Of a stretch of 11,422 nt of DNA, positions 1 to 7,737 are shown in pieces. Every line of letters begins with the position of its first letter. The stretch's first letter is position 1. This DNA is from UBA6770 sp965661115 (lineage in GTDB: Bacteria > Bacteroidota > Bacteroidia > Flavobacteriales_G > Salibacteraceae). The translations under genes and the position numbers were made by a program. A model generated the notes under the pieces. That model ran no database searches. It was not told the DNA's origin and was given only the letters and a program-made list of their open reading frames with translations. Where the stretch lies: assembly GCA_965661115.1 (NCBI GenBank), contig CBFICO010000080.1:1-11422 (forward strand). Direction: 5' to 3'.

Positions 1-1349
1 ACATAGATGTTAAGGATATGACCTTCAAATTCAACGGAGGTATTACAGATAAAGCGTTTGGAGCTCAGAATTTTTTTACGGCAAACTTTCCAAGTCAGTA
101 CGAGGCAACCAGAGCGTACTTTGCATCACTGCAAACTACCTTAGATTATGGAAATCTAAAAGTTACTCCTAGAGTTTATTACAGAAGACACTACGATAGG
201 TTCGAGTTATTTAGAGAAGGAGATAACTGGTATAACTGGGCTGATGATACCACCATGGTTTTACCTAGAGCCAATGATACCGTTCCAGGTTGGTACTCTG
301 GTCCAAATTACCACAGAAGTGAGGTAAGAGCAGGAGAGTTAAATTTTAGTTATACATCCGATTTTGGTATTACCTCTATTGGTGCGGAGTATAGACACGA
401 GTTAGTTTGGAGTAATAATCTAGGAGAGGCTATTGCTGAACCAATTTCAGATTACGGTGGTGCAGAATATACAAAAGCTGCAGACAGAGAAAATGCTAGT
501 ATTTTCCTTGAGCATAATGCAAAGTTTGGCGCATTTAGAGTCTCTGCGGGAATGTTAGCTAACTTCCATTCCGATTTTGGTGCTGACGTATTTCCAGGGG
601 TTGATATAAGTTATGATCTAAACAAAAAAGCAATCGTTTTTGCTGGAGCAAATAGAAATATGCGCTTTCCAACTTATACCGATTTGTATTACAACCTAGG
701 AGGAGCAGTTGGAAGTATTGATTTGTTACCAGAGGAATCGCAAAATATTCAACTTGGATTTAAATATCGAAACAATTGGTTTTCTGGCTCAGCTACCGGT
801 TTTTATAGACAAGGGCAAAACTTAATTGATTGGGTTAGATTAAACGGATCAAACGTAACGGAAGCGGCTAATTTAACTGAAGTAAACTTTATTGGTGTAG
901 AAGCTGAAGGAAGAATTAACCTTAGCTCGTTGTATGAAACTAAGGATGCATTTGTAAAGGGAATTAATGTTAGGTATACTGGTATGGAAGCCGATCAAAC
1001 TAGTGAAGGATTTGAATCGAACTACGTATTGGACTACTTAAAACACAAATTAAATGTTGGTGTAAATCACTCGCTTACTGGGAGGTTAAACATGGCGTGG
1101 AATATCCGCTATCAGTACAGAGAAGGGGGGTACTTTTTAGCCGCAACCAATATTGAAGTTCCGTTTGGTGGCTATACTTTGGTCGATTTAAGATTGTATC
1201 AGCAAACAAAAGTTGCGTACTGGTTTGTGGAAATGGCAAATCTGTTCAATCAGCAATACGAAGACATAGGTTCTGTGCAACAACCTGGTCGTTGGTTGAG
1301 ATTGGGTATTAAGTACAATATTGGGTTTTCAAAGAAGAATAAAGCCTAA
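1..1349 (+). CDS. TonB-dependent outer-membrane receptor, C-terminal part (5' end outside window)
   Basis: The reading frame is open from the first bases of the window (codons for I-D-V-K-D precede the first ATG at 18), so this is the last 448 residues of a longer gene and not a gene starting at 18. The visible part is alternating beta-strand sequence with many aromatic residues, as in the 22-strand barrel of TonB-dependent receptors. Family-like stretches are GANRNMRFPTYTDLYYN (about residues 212-228 counted from the ATG at 18), LLPEESQNIQLGFKY (about 236-250), and a C-terminal segment with the typical LFNQQYED, a GRWLRLGIKY strand and a nearly terminal aromatic residue. Known role of the family: TonB/ExbBD-energised uptake of siderophores, cobalamin or other large ligands across the outer membrane. 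The sequence style is closest to BtuB/iron-complex receptors in my judgement, but the ligand cannot be told without the plug domain. Its TAA stop overlaps the stop of the convergent PKD gene. Confidence 0.88.
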   Translation, partial: IDVKDMTFKFNGGITDKAFGAQNFFTANFPSQYEATRAYFASLQTTLDYGNLKVTPRVYYRRHYDRFELFREGDNWYNWADDTTMVLPRANDTVPGWYSGPNYHRSEVRAGELNFSYTSDFGITSIGAEYRHELVWSNNLGEAIAEPISDYGGAEYTKAADRENASIFLEHNAKFGAFRVSAGMLANFHSDFGADVFPGVDISYDLNKKAIVFAGANRNMRFPTYTDLYYNLGGAVGSIDLLPEESQNIQLGFKYRNNWFSGSATGFYRQGQNLIDWVRLNGSNVTEAANLTEVNFIGVEAEGRINLSSLYETKDAFVKGINVRYTGMEADQTSEGFESNYVLDYLKHKLNVGVNHSLTGRLNMAWNIRYQYREGGYFLAATNIEVPFGGYTLVDLRLYQQTKVAYWFVEMANLFNQQYEDIGSVQQPGRWLRLGIKYNIGFSKKNKA

Positions 1350-1996
1350 ATTTTCTTTCCGGTAAATCGAATTTGCCAAGGAATATCATTCAGGTTCGGA
1401 TCGGTTCCACTCAACGTGAATGTTAGTGATTTGGAGTTATTAGAAAAGCTACCTGTAACTCTAGTTAGGTTTTGAATACGCTCTGGCTGAATGTTATTTA
1501 GTTCTGTAAATGTGAATTCAACGTTTGTCCCTATTGGTTTAGTTTCAAAAGAACCTCTGGGAATGTAAACAGTCATTTCTTTTAGATTATTGGCCACTAC
1601 ATTACAACCGCCTGTGTATTCATTATTGTATAGCGTATCGGTAACATAGGTTTCTACAAAGGTGCCTTGGAAATCACCCTCTACTAAATCGGTTAGTGGA
1701 ATTCTAACAATAGTAATTGTTCGTTTTAATTCATCTTCATTTTTATCGCCTTTTACTTTAAGGGATACGGTAAAATCACCTTCCCAATTGTAGGTATGCT
1801 CTGGACTTGGTTCGTTGGAGCTGTTATCATCGCCGAATTTATACTCGTATTCGTTAGCATTAACTGAGCAGTCTTCAAATTTTATTGGCTCGTTTACTTC
1901 TAATACTCCCGTAGGTTCCACAAAACAAGCTACAGCACCCTGCTTCTTACAGCTTAAAATCACTGCTGGTATAATTATCAATATGAGAAGTCGCAT
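1346..1996 (-). CDS. PKD-domain lipoprotein
   Basis: This is a 216-residue protein with a short hydrophobic signal (residues 3-15) ending in the lipobox-like ILSC, which makes Cys16 the likely lipidated residue. Residues after the cysteine are KKQG, without the acidic run that marks surface-exported lipoproteins in several Bacteroidetes, so a periplasm-facing anchor is more likely (inference). Residues about 24-97 form one PKD domain, shown by EYKFGDDNSSNEPSPEHTY and the following strand FTVSLKVKG. Cys24 and Cys43 could form a disulfide. Residues about 105-214 are beta-rich and unrecognised. PKD domains are Ig-like beta-sandwiches used for carbohydrate or protein binding; no enzymatic domain is visible. 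The ATG at 1996 is chosen because it directly precedes the signal sequence. The gene starts 17 bp beyond the ppiD terminator hairpin, so it is probably transcribed separately. Its TAG stop overlaps the TAA of the convergent receptor gene. Confidence 0.8.
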   Translation of the reverse strand: MRLLILIIIPAVILSCKKQGAVACFVEPTGVLEVNEPIKFEDCSVNANEYEYKFGDDNSSNEPSPEHTYNWEGDFTVSLKVKGDKNEDELKRTITIVRIPLTDLVEGDFQGTFVETYVTDTLYNNEYTGGCNVVANNLKEMTVYIPRGSFETKPIGTNVEFTFTELNNIQPERIQNLTRVTGSFSNNSKSLTFTLSGTDPNLNDIPWQIRFTGKKI

Positions 1997-2012
1997 GCGG
2001 TAAATTTAGCCA

Positions 2013-2040
2013 TAAAAAAAGGGAAGTTTTCTTCCCTTTT
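2013..2040 (-). terminator. Rho-independent terminator after ppiD
   Basis: A perfect 10-bp inverted repeat (2017-2026 with 2031-2040) has a 4-base loop. On the minus strand it reads AAAAGGGAAG, AAAA, CTTCCCTTTT, followed by more U to give a run of seven (2020-2014). It lies 21 bp after the stop of the peptidyl-prolyl isomerase gene and before the start of the PKD lipoprotein gene, so it marks the end of the long minus-strand cluster. The plus-strand reading has only four T and would be weaker. Confidence 0.85.
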
Positions 2041-2061
2041 AAATTGTTTAGTACTTTTTGA

Positions 2062-4179
2062 TTAAAAGAATTTAGAGCGGTTATCAGTAATGTTTGCGCT
2101 TTCCTTTAACGCTTCAAAAACTTCAACATCAACTCTTGAACCGTAGCTTCTTTTAATTTGATCTTGTGTAAATGTGAGGTCGTTTGCTTTAGGAACATCA
2201 GAAATTTGATCTACTCGAATTACGTAAACACCGTTTTCACCAACAATTGCTTCGGATACCTGATCTACAGGTAAACCAAAGGCTTGTCCCATAACTTTAT
2301 TCTCTGGTCCTATTCCAGAAATAGAGAACATATTGAAAGAAATATCATTTGCTGACTGTGGTTCTTTACCCATATTTTGGGCAGCCTCTTCAAGCGTTGT
2401 AAAGGAACCTAGTTTTCCTAAAATAATTTCAGATTTCTTTTCGTTCAATACTTTTTCACGAACCAACTCTTCAACTTCTGAAAGCGGCAAAATTCCTTTC
2501 TCTTTGATGCTTGTTACAGCAGCTACAACAAACTGATTACCCATTTCAAATGGTTCAGAAACTTTTCCTACTTCATTTTCATAAACCCAACGAATAACTG
2601 TTCTTGGGTTTTCAATGCTACCAAGAGTTTTATCTCCTTGCTTAATTGTAGAGTACTCGAAGTTTTCGATTTGCTCATCATTTTTAAGTGCTTCGTTAAA
2701 AGCTTCTGTCGTGTTGTTGTTAATAGAAAAAGCACTTGCCTTGTTGTAAACCGCATCAAAGGTTTCTCCACTAGGTTCTATATAACGAACCACGTTGGCA
2801 ATTTGTACTTTTTCCTTCTCTTCTGTTTTGTCTATGATATTAATAATATGTATCCCAAATTGGGTAGTCACAGTAACATAATCTCCAACTTTTGTACTTC
2901 TTGCAAAGCAGATGTCGTTAAATTCAGTTACCATTTTGCCTTGCGTGAACCAGTCTAGGTTACCGCCATTCTGAGCCGATCCAAAATCTTCTGAAAACTC
3001 AGTTGCCATTTCTGCGAAATTAGCACCTTTTTCTAATTGACCTTTGATACTATCAGCTTTCGCTTGAAGCATTGCAGTATCTGAATCAACTTTTAGAGTA
3101 AGAAGAATATGACGAGCATTTACCGAGTCAGAAACATAACTTACACCCGTCTTTTTTGAAATGTTATAACCATCTTGTAAAAGGTATGGACCAAACACAG
3201 TATCAACAGGCGCAGCAAAAACCATTGAATCCAATTCAGCGGGCAATTCATAACGACCTAAAAGCTTAAACGATCTGCGCGGATCATCAGAGTTTTGGAA
3301 AACATAAAGGGTATCGTTTTCCGCGCTCTTAAACTCTTCAATTTTATTAACCAAGTCATTTCTAGCATCTTCATAGTCAGCAGGTGAAGGAATTACACTA
3401 AAAACAGCAAGTTTTGCTCCACGCATGGTTTCTTCCTGTTTGTAAACGTTTTCGCTTTTGTGTTTGCTGTAATACGATTTTAAATCACTTTCTGCTATGG
3501 TTACTTCTTCATCCGAAATTTCGTTGTAGCTCATACCCGTCCAAGAAAGATTTATTCTTTGGTTTTCCTCTATAGCTTGAACTTTTGCATCGAAACTGGT
3601 TCCATTTAAACCTTCTTTGATTAACTCAGTGTATTTATTTGACAATGCATCTAAACGAATCGCGTCTTCAATTGGTAACCATGAATCTGCTTGCTCGCTG
3701 TTCATTACATTTTTGATGTACAAAAGCACTTTATTGTTGTCTAACCTTCCGGTTGCTGGATTTTGAAATTGTTCGTAAACCATACCCGTTTGTGGGTTAG
3801 TAAAGAACTGAATCAATACTTTATTTTGTTCGTTGTTTTTTATTTGATCAAATAACTCTTCTGGAGCAACTGAAAGACCTAGATTTTCATATTCTTTGAA
3901 TAAAACCAGCTTTTGAATAAACTTATTCCAAGCTTGGTTTCTAACATTATCCATTTGCTCGGTGCTCAAAGATTGTTCTCCAACAATTGAACGAATCATT
4001 GCATCAAACTCTACATAGTCAATTTCTTCACCAGCTATTTCACCAACGGTGGTGTCTTGTTGGTTCAAAATTGCAGTGTTTCCACTCAATAAATCACCTC
4101 CAACAAATAAAACCATTGCCACTCCAATTGTACCAATTAGTAGTCCTGATCTCTTACGAATGCTATTAATAACAGCCAT
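2062..4179 (-). CDS. ppiD: PpiD/SurA-like membrane-anchored peptidyl-prolyl cis-trans isomerase
   Basis: This 705-residue protein has one N-terminal membrane helix (residues about 12-30) after a basic MAVINSIRKR stretch, which predicts an inner-membrane anchor with the rest in the periplasm. Residues about 40-250 match the helical SurA/PpiD N-terminal chaperone region. Residues about 353-450 are a parvulin (PpiC-type) rotamase domain: ARHILL at its start, a long helix with ANFAEMATEFSED, then GGNLDWFTQGKMVTEF and the closing FGIHIINIID. A second, degenerate parvulin-like portion appears around 528-560 and 620-660 (WVYENEVGKVSEPFEMGNQF; AIVGENGVYVIRV). Known role of the family: holdase and isomerase activity on proteins leaving the Sec translocon toward the outer membrane. 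The length is somewhat above E. coli PpiD (623 residues). It is the last gene of the cluster, 116 bp after the CBS-domain gene, and ends at a clear terminator. The assignment to the PpiD/SurA family is secure; PpiD rather than SurA is chosen because of the uncleaved anchor. Confidence 0.9.
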   Translation of the reverse strand: MAVINSIRKRSGLLIGTIGVAMVLFVGGDLLSGNTAILNQQDTTVGEIAGEEIDYVEFDAMIRSIVGEQSLSTEQMDNVRNQAWNKFIQKLVLFKEYENLGLSVAPEELFDQIKNNEQNKVLIQFFTNPQTGMVYEQFQNPATGRLDNNKVLLYIKNVMNSEQADSWLPIEDAIRLDALSNKYTELIKEGLNGTSFDAKVQAIEENQRINLSWTGMSYNEISDEEVTIAESDLKSYYSKHKSENVYKQEETMRGAKLAVFSVIPSPADYEDARNDLVNKIEEFKSAENDTLYVFQNSDDPRRSFKLLGRYELPAELDSMVFAAPVDTVFGPYLLQDGYNISKKTGVSYVSDSVNARHILLTLKVDSDTAMLQAKADSIKGQLEKGANFAEMATEFSEDFGSAQNGGNLDWFTQGKMVTEFNDICFARSTKVGDYVTVTTQFGIHIINIIDKTEEKEKVQIANVVRYIEPSGETFDAVYNKASAFSINNNTTEAFNEALKNDEQIENFEYSTIKQGDKTLGSIENPRTVIRWVYENEVGKVSEPFEMGNQFVVAAVTSIKEKGILPLSEVEELVREKVLNEKKSEIILGKLGSFTTLEEAAQNMGKEPQSANDISFNMFSISGIGPENKVMGQAFGLPVDQVSEAIVGENGVYVIRVDQISDVPKANDLTFTQDQIKRSYGSRVDVEVFEALKESANITDNRSKFF

Positions 4180-4204
4180 TATTTATTTTCTTAAAATTGG
4201 GTTG

Positions 4205-4212
4205 CGAATATA
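4205..4212 (-). promoter_or_regulatory. Possible -7 box of a ppiD promoter
   Basis: The 116-bp gap before ppiD contains TATATTCG on the minus strand, one mismatch from the Bacteroidetes -7 consensus TAnnTTTG, 25 bp upstream of the ATG. No convincing TTG element is seen about 19 bp further upstream. The gap itself suggests that ppiD could be transcribed independently of the CBS-domain gene, but no terminator hairpin is visible in it. This is a weak call based on pattern only. Confidence 0.3.
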
Positions 4213-4295
4213 CAATGAATAATGATTAATGAAAAACTCTTGAATTATTCGTAAATAACTGAAAATAAGAAAGTTGCTGGGTTGTGATTTTGTAT

Positions 4296-5564
4296 TTACA
4301 CGTCGGATTCCACAATTCTGACTTCTATCAAGTCAATTTTGTTTTCTTCAACTGCTAGAATTTCAAACTGATAGGGTGAAATATTTACTACTTCTCCCTG
4401 TTCAGGAATCGATTCTGATTCGTTGATTACCAGGCCTCCGAGTGTTTCATATTCTTCATTAGTTGGCAGCGAAAGTTGATAGGCTTCGTTGAGGTAATCT
4501 ACTTCTAAACGAGCACTAAACTGGAATCGATTTTCGTTGATTACTTTCTCGGTATATTCTTCTTTGTCGTGTTCGTCTTCAATTTCTCCAACAATTTCTT
4601 CAATAATATCTTCTATGGTTAAAATACCTGCAGTACCCCCAAACTCATCCAATACTACAGCAATGCTCCGCTTGCTTTTTATCAGCATTGACATGGCTTC
4701 ATTTGCCACCATTGCTTCTGGAATTAGAGAAACGGGTAGCAGAATGTTTTTTATGGTTTTAGGTTTTTTGAGCAATTCAAAAGAGTGCACATAACCTATT
4801 ATGTTGTCGATGTCTTCTCGGTAGATTAAGATTTTACTTAGGCCAGTTTCAACAAAAGTTTTCTTGAGCGTATCAATGCTTTCTGTTTCTTCTAGAGCAA
4901 TTACCTCCGTTCGTGGAATCATACATTCACGTACTCTTATTTCTCCAAAGTCTAGTGCGTTTTGAAAGATCTGAACTTCACTTTCGAGCTCTTCTTTATT
5001 GGTGACTGAATCGGTAGCTTCTTTTACAAAATGGTCTAAATCTACCTTGCCAAAGCTTACCTCCAAATCCGTTACTTCTTGTTTCATAACGTTCTTAATT
5101 ATCCAATTGGAACAGAGAGTTATAAAACGCACAGGAACGTATAGAACCACATAAAAAATAACTGTTGGAACAGCAAAAAAGCTCAATGTTTTATTGGGGT
5201 CAATTCGAAAAAGTACTTTCGGCAAGAACTCTGCGGTAACTAAAATAAGCAGTGTAGAAATAATGGTTTGAAGCAGAAAAACAACAAAAGAATTACTGAA
5301 AATCATGCCCAGCGGAGGGTCCAATATTAGCGCGATACTTATACCGTAGATTACCAATGAAATGTTGTTTCCAACCAACATGGTAGATATAAATGCACCT
5401 TGGTTTTTGAGAAAAAAGGAGTATACTCGAGCTGATAAAAGCCCTCGTTTTTTTTCTAATTCAATTTTGAGTTTATTGGCAGATACAAAGGCTATTTCCA
5501 TACCCGAAAAAAAGGCAGAGAACACAAGGGTCAAAAAGACAACTAACCAGGGGCTACTTTCCAT
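4296..5564 (-). CDS. CNNM/CorC (HlyC-CorC) family membrane protein with CBS domain pair
   Basis: This 422-residue protein has the classic order of the family. An N-terminal DUF21/CNNM membrane region (about 1-160) carries hydrophobic segments near 5-27, 58-80, 88-112 and 127-152 and includes the family motif FSGMEIAFVSAN. Two CBS domains follow (about 210-265 and 275-330) with RECMIPRTEV and VLDEFGGTAGILTIEDIIEE, and then a CorC_HlyC C-terminal domain (about 340-418). Members are implicated in Mg2+/Co2+ transport or efflux, with CBS domains sensing adenine nucleotides; the name 'hemolysin' is historical. In Bacteroidetes, gliding protein GldE has the same architecture, but its usual neighbour gldD is not here, so I do not assign gldE. 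The ATG at 5564 directly precedes the first membrane helix. The gene follows the small membrane protein gene after 43 bp. Family assignment is firm; the transported ion is not determined. Confidence 0.88.
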   Translation of the reverse strand: MESSPWLVVFLTLVFSAFFSGMEIAFVSANKLKIELEKKRGLLSARVYSFFLKNQGAFISTMLVGNNISLVIYGISIALILDPPLGMIFSNSFVVFLLQTIISTLLILVTAEFLPKVLFRIDPNKTLSFFAVPTVIFYVVLYVPVRFITLCSNWIIKNVMKQEVTDLEVSFGKVDLDHFVKEATDSVTNKEELESEVQIFQNALDFGEIRVRECMIPRTEVIALEETESIDTLKKTFVETGLSKILIYREDIDNIIGYVHSFELLKKPKTIKNILLPVSLIPEAMVANEAMSMLIKSKRSIAVVLDEFGGTAGILTIEDIIEEIVGEIEDEHDKEEYTEKVINENRFQFSARLEVDYLNEAYQLSLPTNEEYETLGGLVINESESIPEQGEVVNISPYQFEILAVEENKIDLIEVRIVESDV

Positions 5565-5607
5565 TTAGTATTAAAACTGTTTCGAAGATAAGCAATTACT
5601 AATTTGC

Positions 5608-5817
5608 TTACTTATTGTCTTCTTTGTTTTGAGACATTACATGATTGTGTCTTCTGCGCAAAAAGAAAAGTATGGCTGCAATAAAAGGCAATGCAAAAAT
5701 CATGTATTCAGGTTCTTCACCTTCTGGCATGGTAAAGAACTTATAGGCAGCAAATACAGAAGAAAGCAAAGCTACTGCTAGCCACACATACTGCATTATT
5801 TTATTGTATCGTTCCAT
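5608..5817 (-). CDS. Small two-helix membrane protein of unknown function
   Basis: This 69-residue ORF has an ATG start 5 bp after the lptC stop. It is predicted to contain two transmembrane helices, about residues 8-28 and 38-54, joined by a short acidic loop (PEGEEPEY). A very basic RRRHNH follows the second helix and the tail is polar (SQNKEDNK). By the positive-inside rule both ends would be cytoplasmic with the acidic loop in the periplasm (inference). The tight spacing between lptC and the CBS-domain gene, and a membrane-protein composition rather than random translation, support it as real. I do not recognise a characterised family. Possible roles include an accessory subunit of a neighbouring membrane protein, but nothing in the sequence shows this. 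Confidence 0.75.
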   Translation of the reverse strand: MERYNKIMQYVWLAVALLSSVFAAYKFFTMPEGEEPEYMIFALPFIAAILFFLRRRHNHVMSQNKEDNK

Positions 5818-5822
5818 TTTTG

Positions 5823-6392
5823 TTATTGTAAACTGTCTTCTTCAACAGCAATAGTTCCTTTAATATTTTTAATTCTGTACTTGGTAAATTGTTGATTAGC
5901 TTCTAAACCATCGCCATAGATTATTTCATCGGGCGTTGTAATTTTTACGAATTCCTCGGTGTAAATTTTTTCTTCGGCCTGCAACCAAATAAGATGTTCT
6001 GTGTTTAAGGTTTCCTCTTTACCATTTACCACTTCCACGTTGTGTTTTACCTCAACACGTTTTTCTTCGGTAAAATTAATTGCGTAATCGGCTTTTAGGG
6101 TCGACTCAAGAGCTCCAGTACTATCATAGAAAAACAGATCTAATCCCTTTGGAAACTCCACATAAGGGTTTTCTGCATTGGTCCAACGCTGTAACTCTGG
6201 TGTAACTATTTTTAGTCGAATTATAGCGCTATCGCTATAAAGAATTTCGGTGTTTATTGAAATTTCAACTGGCTTTGCTATTGCTTTCGGAAGTTCTGGT
6301 AAATCTTCATTTTGGTTGGTACAGCTAGAAAAAAACACAGCCGCAACAAACGTTGTGGCTATGCCTAAAACTATATTTTGTAACGCACTCAA
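5823..6392 (-). CDS. lptC: LptC, LPS export periplasmic protein (apparent TTG start)
   Basis: This 189-residue protein matches the LptC family, which links the inner-membrane LptBFG transporter to periplasmic LptA and passes lipopolysaccharide through its beta-jellyroll. Residues about 42-182 carry the fold, with YVEFPKGLDLFFYDSTG, repeated short strands, and the C-terminal IYGDGLEANQQFTKYRIKNIKG typical of Bacteroidetes members (longest conserved core: GDGLEANQQFTKYRI). The N-terminus is hydrophobic (7-21) and ends in FSSC, so Cys24 may be lipidated; E. coli LptC keeps an uncleaved helix instead. The frame has no ATG: upstream it closes within four codons, and no methionine codon occurs before the signal, so the TTG at 6392 is the only reasonable start. 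It lies 5 bp after the stop of the TPR gene, which favours translational coupling. Confidence 0.88.
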   Translation of the reverse strand: MSALQNIVLGIATTFVAAVFFSSCTNQNEDLPELPKAIAKPVEISINTEILYSDSAIIRLKIVTPELQRWTNAENPYVEFPKGLDLFFYDSTGALESTLKADYAINFTEEKRVEVKHNVEVVNGKEETLNTEHLIWLQAEEKIYTEEFVKITTPDEIIYGDGLEANQQFTKYRIKNIKGTIAVEEDSLQ

Positions 6393-6397
6393 TCGAT

Positions 6398-7729
6398 TTA
6401 GTTAAACCTAACCTTAGTGGTTTCTCCAATCCAACCACCTATCGTAATGCTGCTTCCTTCGTTGATATTATGGAAGAAGCATTCATTTTTTTCTGGGTAT
6501 CTGGCCTTAGCGCCAGAGATTCTATTGTTAATTGCTTCTCTTAATTCTGGATTTTTTGCAACAGCGATTTGAAATTTGTCAACAGCAGCCCAGTTTCCAG
6601 CTCTTTTTTGACAGTCGTTTTCCCCCCAAGAACCAGCACCTCGTACATAGGCATCACCAATGTACATATATGCTTCACCACTGTTGGGATCTGCTGCTAA
6701 CGCTTTTAGTGCTTTATTTTTTGTACTAGCATATTGACCCAGTCTTAAGTGACAATCAGCTGCTGCTAATGCAGTTTTTAGCTTAAAGGGATTAATCTCA
6801 GTTTCGTCTTCCATTTGATCTGCTATGTTGTAAGCTTCATCATAATACTTCACTGCTGTGGCAAATTCCGATTTTTTATAGTACCAACTCGCAATACTAT
6901 ATGCTGCTAAAGCAGAAGGTTCTTTTTCTTGTAATTTTTTAGCTACAGTAATATAGAACTCAGAATCTTCACATTCTTTCGTGTTTAATAGCGATAAGAT
7001 TTCCTTTAATTGTTCTACATTTTCTGGGTCTTTTTCAAATCTTGGCTTGAAGGCCTTAACTAAGTCTTCACACTCAGCTACTTGCTTAAAGTATTCTAAT
7101 AGGTTTTCTCTAGATTTTTGATAGTTTACTTTATCTTTTTCTCTTGAGCTGTTTTTTACATTGTAGTCTGCAATAGCTTTAAGCTTAGGATACAAATCAA
7201 TTACATCTTCTTTAGTACATTTTCCTTTTTTATACATTTTGTATCTTGTTTGATACATGTATACCAAAGCACCTGCTTCCATATCATCTCCTTGTAACTC
7301 AAGAGATTCTTGGAACATTCCGTAAGCTTCTTCAACTGCTGAAGGTCTGTATTTTGCTAAATCGGCTGCTTTACGTCCTAACACAAAGCCCATTTCTCCA
7401 AAGTTTTCGATACGCATATCGTAAACCATCATTAAGGTGTCAACTAACTTATCTTTAAGTTCTTTGTTTGCCTTGTTTTTCTTGATGGATTTTCCGTAAA
7501 GCTTAGCGCCTTTTACGTAAATAGATTTTGAGCAAGAAGGACAAATCTGCAATACGTTTCTAAGAAACTTTAAAGACTCGTCGTATTGTTTTTGTTTATA
7601 GTAATCTTGGTAGAGTGAAAGGTTCTTAAGGCAGTTTAAGCTATCTTCTGGGGTAGCTCCAAATTTTTGAGCGTTTACTGCAGAAACTCCCATCATTATC
7701 ATTGCTGCCAATATTAGTTTTTTCATCAT
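6398..7729 (-). CDS. Exported tetratricopeptide-repeat protein
   Basis: This 443-residue protein begins with a signal peptide (MMKKLILAAM..VSAVNA, likely cleavage after residue 20). The mature part is almost wholly alpha-helical with TPR-like helix pairs, clearest around 36-62 (YYKQKQYDESLKFLRNVL), 274-303 (ASWYYKKSEFATAVKYYDEA) and 321-361 (ALKALAADPNSGEAYMYIGDAY). It ends with a distinct segment (411-441) containing CFFHNINEG and GGWIGETTKVR, a tail I recall from Bacteroidetes homologues at this locus. Nine cysteines are present in the mature chain, including C63-PSC66, which is notable for an exported protein. TPR proteins scaffold other proteins; the partner here is unknown. It starts 8 bp after the outer-membrane protein gene and ends 5 bp before lptC, so it is co-transcribed with them. 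Two adjacent ATGs (7729, 7726) are possible starts. Confidence 0.82.
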   Translation of the reverse strand: MMKKLILAAMIMMGVSAVNAQKFGATPEDSLNCLKNLSLYQDYYKQKQYDESLKFLRNVLQICPSCSKSIYVKGAKLYGKSIKKNKANKELKDKLVDTLMMVYDMRIENFGEMGFVLGRKAADLAKYRPSAVEEAYGMFQESLELQGDDMEAGALVYMYQTRYKMYKKGKCTKEDVIDLYPKLKAIADYNVKNSSREKDKVNYQKSRENLLEYFKQVAECEDLVKAFKPRFEKDPENVEQLKEILSLLNTKECEDSEFYITVAKKLQEKEPSALAAYSIASWYYKKSEFATAVKYYDEAYNIADQMEDETEINPFKLKTALAAADCHLRLGQYASTKNKALKALAADPNSGEAYMYIGDAYVRGAGSWGENDCQKRAGNWAAVDKFQIAVAKNPELREAINNRISGAKARYPEKNECFFHNINEGSSITIGGWIGETTKVRFN

Positions 7730-7737
7730 ATCTGTTT

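Noticed and set aside
18..20. ATG as the start of the TonB-dependent receptor
   Set aside because: The frame is open upstream to the window edge, and a barrel without signal peptide and plug domain would be incomplete; the gene starts outside the window.
2638..2958. Plus-strand ORF of 106 codons opposite ppiD
   Set aside because: It lies wholly inside the well-supported ppiD reading frame, has low-complexity composition and no recognisable motif; it is a shadow frame.
4296..5564. Identification of the CBS-domain membrane protein as gliding protein GldE
   Set aside because: The architecture is shared with all CNNM/CorC relatives and the usual gldD neighbour is absent; position in the coaX-ppiD cluster fits a different paralogue.
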